Below, in pieces: positions 42,074-52,560 of a stretch of 64,000 nt of DNA (its first letter is position 1; the number at the start of each line of letters is the position of its first letter). This DNA is from Mycobacterium lehmannii (GTDB lineage: Bacteria; Actinomycetota; Actinomycetes; Mycobacteriales; Mycobacteriaceae). The DNA lies in NCBI RefSeq assembly GCF_002245535.1, contig NZ_NKCN01000006.1:124001-188000 (forward strand), in the 5' to 3' direction. The position numbers and the translations under genes are program-made. The notes beneath the pieces were generated by a model. The model did not search any database and was not told the DNA's origin. It saw only the letters and a program-made list of their open reading frames with translations.

Positions 42074-43134
42074 TGCACACCTACTTCGCCTACGGCTCGA
42101 ACCTCAACGTCCACCAGATGGCGTTGCGGTGCCCGGCCGCGGCGCATCCGCGGCCGGCGATGCTGACCGACCACGACTGGCTGATCAACGAGCGCGGCGT
42201 CGCCACGGTCGAACCGTTCCACGGGTCCGAAGTGCACGGTGTGCTGTGGCAGCTCAACGACCGCGATCTGGCGGTGCTCGACAGCGCCGAAGGCGTTCCG
42301 GTGCGTTACCGCCGCGACCGGCTCACCGTGCACACCGACGACGGGCCCGCAGAGGCGTGGGTGTACATCGACCACCGCGTCGAACCGGGTCCGCCACGAC
42401 CGGGCTACCTCGAGCGCATCATCGACGGAGCCCTGCACCACGGCCTGCCATCCCGCTGGATCGATTTCCTCAAGCGGTGGGATCCGGCGCATTGGCCCGG
42501 CCGCTGCGGCCGATCCGATATCCCTGCCCCACAGTCGCTTTCGGAACTCCTGGCGCAGCCGGGCATCGTCGAGGAGCGGATCCTGCGGTCCCGCTTCGGT
42601 TTTCTTGCCATCCACGGCGGCGGCCTCGAGCAGATGACCGACGTGATCGCCGAACGCGCCGCCGACGCCGCGGGCGCCTCGCTGTACACGGTGCGCCATC
42701 CCGACCACTATCCACACCATCTGTCCTCGGCGCTGTACCTGGCGCGAGAGTCCGAACGTCTCGCGGAGTTCCTCGACCACGTCGACGTCGCGGTGTCACT
42801 GCACGGGTACGGCCGCGTCGGTCGCAGCACCCAGTTGCTCGCGGGCGGGCGCAACCGCGCACTGGCCGAGCACCTCGCCGAACACGTCGAAGTGCCTGGC
42901 TACCAAGTCATCACCGATCTCGACGCGATCCCGCGCGAACTGCGCGGGCTGCACCACGACAACCCCGTCAACCGCGTCCGCGAGGGTGGCGCGCAACTCG
43001 AGCTCACACCGCGGGTGCGCGGCATCAGCCCGCGCAGCCAACTACCCGGCGACGACGGGCTCACACCGGCGACCTCCGCGTTGGTCCAAGGGCTCGTCGC
43101 CACCGCGCAATCCTGGGAACTACGCTCGGCCTAG
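42073..43134 (+). CDS. Fusion of gamma-glutamyl cyclotransferase-like and poly-gamma-glutamate hydrolase-like domains
   Basis: Residues 1 to about 115 have the cyclotransferase landmarks FAYGSNLN and a probable catalytic Glu near LDSAEGVP. Residues about 150-350 match phage/Bacillus poly-gamma-glutamate hydrolases: FLAIHGGGLEQMTD (zinc His/Glu), VRHPDHYPHHLSSALY and VAVSLHGYG. Each half cleaves gamma-glutamyl bonds in its own family, so the fusion would release and process gamma-glutamyl chains, perhaps from F420, folate, glutathione-like or envelope poly-glutamate. It overlaps mntH and the next gene by one base each. By memory the length matches Rv0923c. Confidence 0.82.
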   Translation: MHTYFAYGSNLNVHQMALRCPAAAHPRPAMLTDHDWLINERGVATVEPFHGSEVHGVLWQLNDRDLAVLDSAEGVPVRYRRDRLTVHTDDGPAEAWVYIDHRVEPGPPRPGYLERIIDGALHHGLPSRWIDFLKRWDPAHWPGRCGRSDIPAPQSLSELLAQPGIVEERILRSRFGFLAIHGGGLEQMTDVIAERAADAAGASLYTVRHPDHYPHHLSSALYLARESERLAEFLDHVDVAVSLHGYGRVGRSTQLLAGGRNRALAEHLAEHVEVPGYQVITDLDAIPRELRGLHHDNPVNRVREGGAQLELTPRVRGISPRSQLPGDDGLTPATSALVQGLVATAQSWELRSA

Positions 43135-44219
43135 TGCGTATCGCAACCATCGCGGCCCTGCTTCTCCTTGTGCTGGCCGCCGCACCGGTTCATGCCCAGC
43201 CCGCCGCCGCCGACGCGACCCTCGAGCGTGCCGTCGCGGAGGAAGGTCTCGCCGGCGGGATCGTCGTGATCCGCGATGGAGCACACCTGACCCGGTACTC
43301 CGCCGGATATTCCGACCTCGACACCCAAGCCGCATTCGCACCGAACACCCACGTGCGTGTCGGTAGCATCACGAAAACCTTTGTGGCCGCGACGGTTCTG
43401 CAGCTGGTCGCCGAGGGCAGGGTCGGGCTCGACACACAGATCGAGACGTACCTGCCCGGCCGCATCCGGGGCGAGAACATCGACCCCACGGCCATCACCG
43501 TGCGCGAGCTGTTGCGCCACCAGAGCGGCCTGCCCGAATACTTCGACGACCTGACCGAACTCCCCGACCAGCCCGTGAACGGCGACCAACTGCTCGACAT
43601 GGCGCTGGCCCGGCCCGCGCAGTTCGCCCCCGGCGCGACGATGAAGTACACCAACACCAACTACATCGTCGCCGGCCTGCTGATCGAGAAGGTGACCGGC
43701 AGACCGGCGACCGACGAGATCACCGCGCGAATCATCGCGCCACTGGGGCTGTTCGACACCTACTTCCCCGCGCCGGGCGAGCACGGCCTGCGGGTGCCGT
43801 TCGCCCACGGCTACGAACTGGTCGACGGCAGACGCACCGACGTCACCGACTTCAACGCCTCTGCGGCGTGGACGGCGGGCGGGTTGGTGTCGACGGACGA
43901 GGACACCACGGCGTTCATCACGGCACTGCTCGACGGGCGCGTGGTTCCCCGGCCTCAGCTCGACGAGATGATGCGGACCGTCCCCATGCCGGACGCCGAC
44001 GGTCTGCTCGACTATGGGCTGGGTCTCGGGCGGGTGTCGTTGCCATGCGGCGTCACCGCGTGGGGCCACGGCGGCGACATCGCCGGGTATCACAGCTTCG
44101 CGGTCAAGACCTTCGACGGGCCTGCGATCTCGGTGACGCTGACGCAGTCGCCGGAGTCGACGGCGCCCGCCGAGGATCCGCGCGGAGATGTCCTGACGGC
44201 GCTCTACTGTCCCGCCTGA
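43134..44219 (+). CDS. Exported serine hydrolase, beta-lactamase/DD-peptidase fold
   Basis: A 361-residue protein: signal peptide (residues 1 to about 20, cleavage near VHAQP), then a class-C/DD-carboxypeptidase domain with the nucleophile in VGSITKTF (SxxK), YTNTNY (YxN) and WGHGGDIAGYH (HxG replacing KTG). It may act on peptidoglycan or on esters/amides. The GTG overlaps the preceding stop (TAGTG) and follows a TACGCT by 7 nt. It occupies the position before the sigK operon. Confidence 0.88.
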   Translation: MRIATIAALLLLVLAAAPVHAQPAAADATLERAVAEEGLAGGIVVIRDGAHLTRYSAGYSDLDTQAAFAPNTHVRVGSITKTFVAATVLQLVAEGRVGLDTQIETYLPGRIRGENIDPTAITVRELLRHQSGLPEYFDDLTELPDQPVNGDQLLDMALARPAQFAPGATMKYTNTNYIVAGLLIEKVTGRPATDEITARIIAPLGLFDTYFPAPGEHGLRVPFAHGYELVDGRRTDVTDFNASAAWTAGGLVSTDEDTTAFITALLDGRVVPRPQLDEMMRTVPMPDADGLLDYGLGLGRVSLPCGVTAWGHGGDIAGYHSFAVKTFDGPAISVTLTQSPESTAPAEDPRGDVLTALYCPA

Positions 44220-44238
44220 GACCGTCCGACCTGAGCAC

Positions 44239-44265
44239 CCATCCGCCGCGCCTGCGGCTCCGAAT
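44239..44265 (+). promoter_or_regulatory. SigK-type promoter of the DUF1365-sigK-rskA operon
   Basis: CCATCC (44239-44244) and CCGAAT (44260-44265) are separated by 15 bp. These are the -35 and -10 hexamers recalled for M. tuberculosis SigK promoters (spacing there 16-17). The GTG of the first gene is 8 nt past the -10. Confidence 0.65.
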
Positions 44266-44273
44266 ACCTCCAT

Positions 44274-45047
44274 GTGGATGGTTCCTACCTGTACCGCACC
44301 CGGACGGCGCATTTGCGTCGTGCGCCGGTGTACCACCATTTCGAGCATCATGGATACAGCTGGCTGGTCGACGTCGACCGGCTACCGCGGGTCCCATGGT
44401 GGCTGCGCCCCTTCGCGCGCTTCGACGCCCGCGACCACCTTCACGGCGCCCCGGGCGACTCGCTGCGCCAGCGCATCGACGCGTTCCTGTGGGATCGCGG
44501 TGTCGACCTGGGCGGCGGGCGCGTCACCGCGTTGCTGCAGGCGCGGGTGGCCGGCTACGCGTTCAACCCGGTGACGCTGTACTGGTGCCACGACACGGCA
44601 GGCGTCGTGCGCCACATCGTCGTGGAGATGCACAACCACCGCGGTGAACGGCACGCGTATCTGCTGCCGCCGAGCCCGGATGGGACGTCGATGGCGCCGA
44701 AGAGGCTGCGGGTGTCGCCGTTCAACGGCACCGACGGTCACTACCTGGTGCGCGCGCCGCACCCTGGCGACGAGGTGAACGTGACCGTATCGCTGCACCG
44801 CGGCAACGGCCCGGCGTTCATCGCCACGGTGCGTGGCGCACGCAGGCGCGCGGGTGTCGCCGAGGTGCTGCTGATGCAGGCGAAGGCCCCGCTGGCGCCG
44901 TTGATGACGGCGCTGGAGTACCGGCTCCAGCACCTCACGCTATGGCTGCGGCGTGTCCCCCTGGTGCGCGGCGCCGAAGCGGTCGGCGAAACTGTCGCTC
45001 CGACAGCAGCTTTCGTCGGCAACACCGCCAGATCGCGATATTCATGA
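44274..45047 (+). CDS. DUF1365 protein (Rv0448c-like), first gene of the sigK operon
   Basis: The 257-residue protein matches DUF1365: LYRTRTAHLRRAPVYHHFEH, PWWLRPFARFDARDHLHG, VTALLQARVAGYAFNPVTLYW and VEMHNHRGERHAYLLP. These proteins usually accompany an FAD amine-oxidase-like protein and a cyclopropane-fatty-acid synthase (Rv0449c-ufaA1), and are linked to modified lipids. Here neither is present and sigK follows at once, overlapping by 4 bp. A SigK-type promoter precedes it. Function unknown. Confidence 0.85.
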   Translation: MDGSYLYRTRTAHLRRAPVYHHFEHHGYSWLVDVDRLPRVPWWLRPFARFDARDHLHGAPGDSLRQRIDAFLWDRGVDLGGGRVTALLQARVAGYAFNPVTLYWCHDTAGVVRHIVVEMHNHRGERHAYLLPPSPDGTSMAPKRLRVSPFNGTDGHYLVRAPHPGDEVNVTVSLHRGNGPAFIATVRGARRRAGVAEVLLMQAKAPLAPLMTALEYRLQHLTLWLRRVPLVRGAEAVGETVAPTAAFVGNTARSRYS

Positions 45048-45625
45048 CGGTGCACACGCGGGTGGCTAGGCTACCGCTGGTGACCACGGACCTCGACGAG
45101 TTGCTTCGCCAGGTTGCCGAGGAGAACGTCGAGGCCTTCGCCACCTTCTACGACCGCACCCGTGCGCGGGTGTTCGGCCTGGTGACCCGGGTGCTGCGCG
45201 ATCCCGGGTACAGCGAGGAGACCACGCAGGACGTCTACCTGCAGGTATGGCGCACCGCGGGAAGCTACGACCCTTCGGCGGGTTCCCCGCTGGCGTGGCT
45301 GATGACGCTCGCGCACCGCCGGGCGGTCGACCGGGTGCGGTCCGAGCAGGCGGCGACGCAGCGAGAGGACCGCTACGGCGCGGCCACCGTCGAACTGCCC
45401 TCCGATCACGTCGCCGATTCGGTGATCATGCGCGACGAGCGCCGCCAGGTCGCCAACTGCTTGGGATCGCTGACGGATGTGCAGCGTGAGTGCATCCAGC
45501 TGGCCTACTACGAGGGGCTGACCTACGCCCAGGTCTCCGAACGGCTGTCGGCGAACCTCGCCACCATCAAATCGCGGATGCGCGACGGCCTCCGCGGTCT
45601 CCGCAAGTGCTTGGGGATGGCATGA
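45044..45625 (+). CDS. sigK: ECF RNA polymerase sigma factor, SigK type
   Basis: A 193-residue ECF sigma factor. Region 2 (about 20-90) contains [19 protein letters not shown] and [13 protein letters not shown]; region 4 (about 130-185) contains [19 protein letters not shown] and [14 protein letters not shown]. The sequence and the adjacent RskA identify it as SigK. Two starts are possible: the ATG at 45044 (ATGA overlap with DUF1365) and a GTG at 45080 that follows TAGGCT by 7 nt and better matches the M. tuberculosis N-terminus. In that species SigK drives mpt70/mpt83; those genes are not in this window. Confidence 0.92.
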   Translation: MTVHTRVARLPLVTTDLDELLRQVAEENVEAFATFYDRTRARVFGLVTRVLRDPGYSEETTQDVYLQVWRTAGSYDPSAGSPLAWLMTLAHRRAVDRVRSEQAATQREDRYGAATVELPSDHVADSVIMRDERRQVANCLGSLTDVQRECIQLAYYEGLTYAQVSERLSANLATIKSRMRDGLRGLRKCLGMA

Positions 45626-46344
45626 CCGAGCCCATGGATAGCGACCTCGGCGCACTCGCGGCGCCCTACGCCCTGAACGCGATCTCCGATTCCGAACGTG
45701 AGGAAGTCGACCGCCGCGTCGCGGCCGCGCCCCCCGCCGTCGCGCAGGCCTTTGCCGAGGAAGTGCGCAATGTCCGGGAGGCCATGGCGGTCGTGTCGGC
45801 CGCCACCGCCGCCGAACCGCCTCCGCATCTGCGTGAGCGCCTACTGGCCGAGATCGGCGACGGACGAGCGGAACCGGTACGCCAGTTGCGGCCGCGTCCG
45901 ACGCGTTGGCAGAAGACCGCGCTGGCCGCTGCTGCCGTGGTCGTGGTCGGCGCGGGAGCCCTGGGCGTCGGTCTGGCGCTGCGACCGGCCGACAAACCCT
46001 CGACCGCCGAGCAGGTGTTCGCCGCGCCCGACGTGCGCACCGTCTCGGGGGAGATTCCGGGCGGCGGCACCGCGACGGTGGTGTTCTCGCGCGAGAAGGA
46101 TGCCGGGGTGCTGGTGATGAACAACGTCACCCCGCCGCAACCCGGCACCGTCTACCAGATGTGGCTGGTCGACGCGGAGGGTCCGCATCCTGCGGGCACT
46201 ATGGACTCGCAGTCCGTGGCGCCGTCGACGACGGCCGTGCTGCCCGACCTCGGCGACTCGAGCACGCTGGCCTTCACCATCGAACCCCCGGGTGGTTCGG
46301 CGGAGCCGACCGGCGAGCCGTTCGCCGAGCTGCCTCTGGCCTAG
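45622..46344 (+). CDS. rskA: Anti-sigma-K factor
   Basis: RskA holds SigK at the membrane until cleaved. The 240-residue protein has an N-terminal sigma-binding region (about 5-75; [20 protein letters not shown]), one TM helix ([20 protein letters not shown], about 93-115) and an extracytoplasmic RskA domain (about 130-238; [36 protein letters not shown]). The ATG overlaps the sigK stop by 4 bp. Release probably needs a site-1 protease and Rip1, encoded elsewhere. Confidence 0.93.
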   Translation: MTEPMDSDLGALAAPYALNAISDSEREEVDRRVAAAPPAVAQAFAEEVRNVREAMAVVSAATAAEPPPHLRERLLAEIGDGRAEPVRQLRPRPTRWQKTALAAAAVVVVGAGALGVGLALRPADKPSTAEQVFAAPDVRTVSGEIPGGGTATVVFSREKDAGVLVMNNVTPPQPGTVYQMWLVDAEGPHPAGTMDSQSVAPSTTAVLPDLGDSSTLAFTIEPPGGSAEPTGEPFAELPLA

Positions 46345-46350
46345 TGGTCT

Positions 46351-46414
46351 GCACCGATTTCTGCGAGACGGTCGTGATTTCCGCGGAAGCACAGCCCTGG
46401 TGCAGATTTCGGCG
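46351..46414. repeat. Interspersed inverted-repeat element (copy C) after rskA
   Basis: A left arm GCACCGATTTCTGCG and a right arm CACAGCCCTGGTGCAGATTTCGG are imperfectly complementary and carry the same core as the elements at 27292 and 28233. It occupies nearly the whole gap between rskA and the convergent ligase gene and may aid termination. Confidence 0.6.
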
Positions 46415-46432
46415 TACCCCAGGCCGGTCGGC

Positions 46433-47533
46433 CTACGCTCCCGCCAGCGTCGCCTCGGCCGCCTCGGCCACGACGTCGCCCACGTCCCGGCGGCGCTGCC
46501 ACGCCCGCCGCTGCCGGACGGCGCCGTTGCCCTGTTCGGTGACGCGGCGCAACTCGTCGAACACCAGGTCGTAGTCGCCAACGGCTTCGAGCGCGGGCCG
46601 TACGTGCTCGACGAGCCGGTCCAGCAGCTCTCGCGCGGGCACCCGCTGATGGCTTTCCAGCAGGTCGACCGCATCGCCGTCGAGGCCGTCGCGCGCGGAC
46701 TTCCAGTACGCGGCCTTGAGCGCATGCGCGGCGAGCGGCGGTATCGGCTCGCCGCGCCGCTCATCCTCCAACGCCGTCATCACCGCGGCCCGGGTCAGCG
46801 CGGCCAGCAGGACGGTCTCGGCCGCCGTCGCCGGCACGTCGGCGACGCGCACCTCGATCGTCGGGAAGTTCTTCGACGGCCGCACATCCCAATAGACCAT
46901 GCCGTCGTCGCGCATCGCGCCCGCCTGTTGCATCATCTGCACGACGGCGTCGTACTCGTCGACGGAGTCGAAGTGCGGCGGCGGGCCCGCGCTGGGCCAC
47001 CGCGCCCACAGCACACTGCGCCAGCTGGCGTAGCCGGTGTCGGAGTTGCGGTAGATCGCGGAGTTCGCGCTCAGCGCCAGCAGGCTGGGCAACCAGGGCC
47101 GCAGCCGGTTGCTCACCCGGATCGCGGCTTCGCGGCTGGGCACCGCCACGTGCACGTGGCAGCCGCAGATGCCCTGCTCGTGCGCGATCATGCCGAACTT
47201 CTCGCCGATCTCCCGGTACCGCGGAGTGTCGGTGATGGGGAACTCCTGCGGAAGCGTGGGCGGCAGCCCGACGGCCAGCAGTTGGGCCCCGGCGGCGCCC
47301 GCGGCCTCGGCGGAAAGTCGGCGAAGCCGCAGCAGCTGGTCGCGCAGTTCGCGGGAGGAGGCGACCACCTCGCTGGTGGTTTCGACCTGGCAGGTGGTCA
47401 GTTCGAGTTGCAGCTTCACACCGCGCGTTACCGCCTCGCGGGCGACGGCCTCGTTGAGCGCGACAGGTTCCCCGCTCGCAGGGTCAACGAGCAGGAACTC
47501 TTCTTCGACGCCGATCGTGGGATGCGTGGCCAT
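46433..47533 (-). CDS. YbdK-type carboxylate-amine ligase (glutamate-cysteine ligase family 2, Rv0433-like)
   Basis: A 366-residue member of the GCS2 family, which joins an amino acid carboxylate to an amine using ATP. It has the N-terminal metal motif IGVEEEFLLVD, ELTTCQVETTSE, ICGCHVHVAVPS (His/Cys pair), NSAIYRNSDTGYASWR and TIEVRVADV. E. coli YbdK has only weak glutamate-cysteine ligase activity and mycobacteria use mycothiol, so the true substrate is open. It converges on rskA across a repeat element. Confidence 0.9.
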   Translation of the reverse strand: MATHPTIGVEEEFLLVDPASGEPVALNEAVAREAVTRGVKLQLELTTCQVETTSEVVASSRELRDQLLRLRRLSAEAAGAAGAQLLAVGLPPTLPQEFPITDTPRYREIGEKFGMIAHEQGICGCHVHVAVPSREAAIRVSNRLRPWLPSLLALSANSAIYRNSDTGYASWRSVLWARWPSAGPPPHFDSVDEYDAVVQMMQQAGAMRDDGMVYWDVRPSKNFPTIEVRVADVPATAAETVLLAALTRAAVMTALEDERRGEPIPPLAAHALKAAYWKSARDGLDGDAVDLLESHQRVPARELLDRLVEHVRPALEAVGDYDLVFDELRRVTEQGNGAVRQRRAWQRRRDVGDVVAEAAEATLAGA

Positions 47534-47556
47534 GGGTCAACTGGTGCCGAAATATT

Positions 47557-47593
47557 GATCCGGCCCGTCGGATGATTCACGACGGGCCGGATC
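47557..47593. repeat. Perfect 14-bp inverted repeat in a divergent intergenic region
   Basis: Arms GATCCGGCCCGTCG (47557-47570) and CGACGGGCCGGATC (47580-47593) surround a 9-nt loop. No gene ends here, so it is not a conventional terminator; it lies 24-60 bp upstream of the ybdK-type gene start. Confidence 0.7.
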
Positions 47594-47715
47594 GGGGCAA
47601 TAAATCCTTCAAGTCTGGGGACTCCGATGATTCGAAGTCGGCGGCAGATGTATTGCCCGAAGCTTCTGCGCGCCAAACATCCTTTGTCGACCTGCGACCC
47701 TCCTACGATCGATCC

Positions 47716-48534
47716 GTGACCAAACCCTTCCGCTTCGGCGTCGGTCTGCAGGCCGCGCGCCGTCAGAAGTCGGTGCAGGACTGGGCGCGCCGTGCCGAGG
47801 ACATGGGCTACGACATCGTCCACGTCGCCGACCACCTCTACACGACTGCGCCGTTCCCGATGATGACGGCAATGGCAATGGCGACCGAACGGCTCCGCGT
47901 GGGCACGTTCGTGCTCAATGCCGGCTTCTACCGGCCCGCGCTGCTGGCGCGGGAGGTGACCACGCTGCGTGATCTCAGCGGCGGGCGCTTCGACCTCGGG
48001 CTCGGCGCCGGCTATGTCAAGGAGGAGTTCGAACAGGCTGAGCTGCCGTATCCCTCGGCCGGTCAGAGAGTGGACTGGCTGCGCCACGTGACCGAGCACA
48101 TGACCGAGCACGCGCCCGATGTGCCGATCCTCATCGCGGGCAACGGCGACAAGCTGTTGACGCTGGCCGCTCAGCACGCCGACATCATCGGGCTGACCGG
48201 GGGCGCCCCGATCACCGCGACGTCCGATCCGCTCGCCGACCGCATCGCGTTCGTGCGCCAAGCGGCCGGTGACCGGTTCGACGACCTCGAGCTCAACATC
48301 GCCGTCACCGCCATGCCGACCGACGATTCCGGCAGGCCCGACCTGTCGATCACGAGCCGGTTCCTCCCCCACTTGTCAGAAGAGGAGCTGCTGGCTACCC
48401 CCGCGGTGTTGTCGGGGTCGACGAGCGAGATCGCCGACACGCTGCGCGGCTACCGCGAGACGTACGGCATCAGCTACATCACCGTCCAGCAGCTGCACGC
48501 CGAGCCGTTCGCGAAGGTGATCGCCGAGCTTTAA
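47716..48534 (+). CDS. LLM-class F420-dependent oxidoreductase, TIGR03621-like
   Basis: A 272-residue TIM-barrel flavin/F420 oxidoreductase: FRFGVGLQAARRQKSVQDW at the start, IVHVADHLYTTAPFPMMTAM, VLNAGFYRPALLAREVTTLR and GGRFDLGLGAGYVKEEFEQA. Members use reduced or oxidised F420 on unknown substrates. The GTG at 47716 follows TACGAT by 6 nt, a leaderless layout; the longer open frame through the hairpin is unlikely to be translated. Its stop overlaps that of the convergent monooxygenase (TTAA). Confidence 0.9.
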   Translation: MTKPFRFGVGLQAARRQKSVQDWARRAEDMGYDIVHVADHLYTTAPFPMMTAMAMATERLRVGTFVLNAGFYRPALLAREVTTLRDLSGGRFDLGLGAGYVKEEFEQAELPYPSAGQRVDWLRHVTEHMTEHAPDVPILIAGNGDKLLTLAAQHADIIGLTGGAPITATSDPLADRIAFVRQAAGDRFDDLELNIAVTAMPTDDSGRPDLSITSRFLPHLSEEELLATPAVLSGSTSEIADTLRGYRETYGISYITVQQLHAEPFAKVIAEL

Positions 48535-50498
48535 GATTTTCGCGCTTGTGCGACAACGGATTCAACCGAGCGCACCACGAAGTCCGACCACTCCGGTTCG
48601 CGCACCGCGTCGTGGTATTCGTAGAGCTTCCACGGGCTGACGGTGTGGATCTCGCCGCGGGCGTTCTTGAAGTAGGAATGCTCGATCGACGGGTGCGACC
48701 AGACCGTCATCTTGATCGCCTCCTGTGACCGGCGACGCCAGTCGTCGGTGGCGTCGGCCTTCGGCTCGATCGAGTGCACCCCGTCGGCCAGGGCGCGCAG
48801 ACACTGGCCGATGTAGCGCATCTGCAACTCGGAGTTGAAGATGAGGCTGCCGCCGTGCGCCAAATGTGTGCCAGGGCCATAGGTCAGGAAGAAGTTCGGG
48901 AAGCCGGGCACCATGATGCCTCGGTAGGCGTAGGGGCGGTCACCCCAGACGTCGCGCAGGTCGATCGGATTACCGTCGCCGTCGCGGCCGGTGATCCGCA
49001 GCGGCCACAGCACCTCGGTGGCGCGAAAACCGGTGGCGTACACGATGATATCGGCACGCCGTTCCTGACCGTCGGCGGTCACCACACCCGTCGGCGTGAT
49101 CCGCTCGATCGGCGTGCGGACCAAGTCGACGTTGTCCCGGCGAAGAGTTCGCAACCAGGTGCCGTCGTCTTGCAGCGTGCGCTTACCCGTCGCGGGATAG
49201 TCCGGCAGAACCTTGGCGAGCAACTCTTCGTCGCCCTCGACCTGGGTGGTGATCCAGTCGGTGAACATCATCCGCGCGGCGGCGTTCATGTCGCTGACCG
49301 CGTAATCGCCTTGCTGGTAGGCGGGATCCACACGTGCGGCGTCCAAGCCCTTGTCGGCGCCCGGCCACAGCAGCAGGAACCGGTACCAGCGGCTGTAGAA
49401 CGGCAGGTGTTCCATCGCCCAGCGGGTGCCGTCACCAACTTCCTTGTGGTACATCGGGTTCGGGAACATCCACTGGGCGGTGCGCTGGTAGACGTCGAGA
49501 TGCTCGACCCGGTCGGCGATCGCGGGCGCGATCTGGAAACCGCTCGCGCCCGCGCCGATCAGCGCGACACGGCGGCCGGTGACATCGACGCCGTGGTTCC
49601 ACGCCGCGGAGTGAAAGGCCGGTCCGGCGAACGTGTCAGCCCCTTCGATGTCGGGGATCTGAGGCCGGTTGAGTTGGCCGACCGCGCTGATGATCGCACG
49701 CACGGAGATTCTGGAAACCCGGCCGTTCTTCGCGCGCACGGCGACGGACCAGGCCCCCGAGTCGTCGTCCCATTCGGCCGACACCACCTCGGTCTCCCAG
49801 CGCACGTGCTCGCCGATGCCGTGTTTGTCCATCACGTCGACGAAGTACTGACGCAGCTCGGGCTGCTCGGCGAAGTAGTGGCTCCACTTGTTGCTGGGCT
49901 CGAAGCTGTAGCAGTAGAAGTGGTTGGCCACGTCGACGCGGGCGCCCGGATAGCTGTTCTCCCACCAGGTTCCGCCGGGTCCGGGGTTCTTCTCCACCAC
50001 CGTGAACGGCAGGCCGGCCTGCTTGAGGCGGATGGCGGCGAGCAGCCCGGACTCGCCGCAGCCGATGACGAGCACGGGAAGCGTTGCCGCCGCGTCTGGA
50101 TCGATGGGTTCGGGCTTGCGGGGGTCGACGCCGTCGAGGTCGAGTTCCTCGGTCAGCAGCGGCAGGTACTCCTCGCCGACGGGTTCGCATGCGGCCCAAT
50201 ACATCATCTGCTTGACGACGGACGCGTCCAGCGGTGCGGGTTCGGGGCAACCGCGGTCGCGGTAAGCGGTGATCACCTCGAGCGCCTCGGCCCTCGCCCG
50301 CACCTTGTCCTCTTCGGACATGAAGCCTTGCACCTCGTTGAGGAACAACCCGGCCTGGGCGTAGTCGCGGATGAAGCGGGTGTCGCCGGTGATGTGCACG
50401 AGGCTGAGCAACAGCGTCGGGACGCTGACGTCCTCAAGCGCCCGCTGGATTTCGTCGGTGGGCGTTGTGAACGGCGTGCCGGCGTAGCGACTGCGCAC
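48531..50498 (-). CDS. Flavin-containing monooxygenase, Baeyer-Villiger type
   Basis: A 655-residue enzyme that would use FAD and NADPH to insert oxygen next to a ketone or oxidise a soft nucleophile. It has two Rossmann motifs (VIGCGESGLLAAIRLKQAG, near 170, and ALIGAGASGFQ), GGTWWENSYPGARVD, and the Baeyer-Villiger fingerprint FAGPAFHSAAW. About 160 residues precede the first Rossmann motif, an N-terminal extension seen in some actinobacterial BVMOs. The GTG at 50498 follows GGAGGA by 6 nt. A steroid, terpene or cyclic ketone substrate is possible. Confidence 0.92.
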   Translation of the reverse strand: MRSRYAGTPFTTPTDEIQRALEDVSVPTLLLSLVHITGDTRFIRDYAQAGLFLNEVQGFMSEEDKVRARAEALEVITAYRDRGCPEPAPLDASVVKQMMYWAACEPVGEEYLPLLTEELDLDGVDPRKPEPIDPDAAATLPVLVIGCGESGLLAAIRLKQAGLPFTVVEKNPGPGGTWWENSYPGARVDVANHFYCYSFEPSNKWSHYFAEQPELRQYFVDVMDKHGIGEHVRWETEVVSAEWDDDSGAWSVAVRAKNGRVSRISVRAIISAVGQLNRPQIPDIEGADTFAGPAFHSAAWNHGVDVTGRRVALIGAGASGFQIAPAIADRVEHLDVYQRTAQWMFPNPMYHKEVGDGTRWAMEHLPFYSRWYRFLLLWPGADKGLDAARVDPAYQQGDYAVSDMNAAARMMFTDWITTQVEGDEELLAKVLPDYPATGKRTLQDDGTWLRTLRRDNVDLVRTPIERITPTGVVTADGQERRADIIVYATGFRATEVLWPLRITGRDGDGNPIDLRDVWGDRPYAYRGIMVPGFPNFFLTYGPGTHLAHGGSLIFNSELQMRYIGQCLRALADGVHSIEPKADATDDWRRRSQEAIKMTVWSHPSIEHSYFKNARGEIHTVSPWKLYEYHDAVREPEWSDFVVRSVESVVAQARKS

Positions 50499-50624
50499 GA
50501 CATCTCCTCCTGACCAGGACGGCCGCATCCAATTACGGAACTTACAGTAGCGTAATCGACCGGGGCCTCCGGCAGTGACGTTTGATTCGCAGCGCCGCGC
50601 CAGCCGGTAAGCTCCCAGCGGTCC

Positions 50625-50697
50625 GCCCTCGTAGCTCAGGGGATAGAGCACGGCTCTCCTAAAGCCGGTGTCGCAGGTTCGAATCCTGCCGGGGGCA
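50625..50697 (+). tRNA. tRNA-Arg, anticodon CCT
   Basis: The 73-nt sequence folds as a cloverleaf: acceptor GCCCTCG pairs with CGGGGGC (one G-U), D arm GCTCAGGGGATAGAGC, anticodon stem CGGCT/AGCCG with loop CTCCTAA (anticodon CCT at 50658-50660, reading AGG), and T arm GCAGGTTCGAATCCTGC. Discriminator A; CCA is not encoded. No integrase or duplicated 3' end is seen nearby. Confidence 0.96.
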
Positions 50698-50733
50698 CTA
50701 CGTGTTCTCGCAGCTCAGACGGTGTATTAGACC

Positions 50734-52470
<1,737 letters not shown>

Positions 52471-52560
52471 TCACCATCCCGCAGGGGCCGATGCTACGCG
52501 TCCGGCGTGGTCCGCACGCAAACTTGGCGGGCATGCTGGAACTGCGTAGCGGTCGACGAA

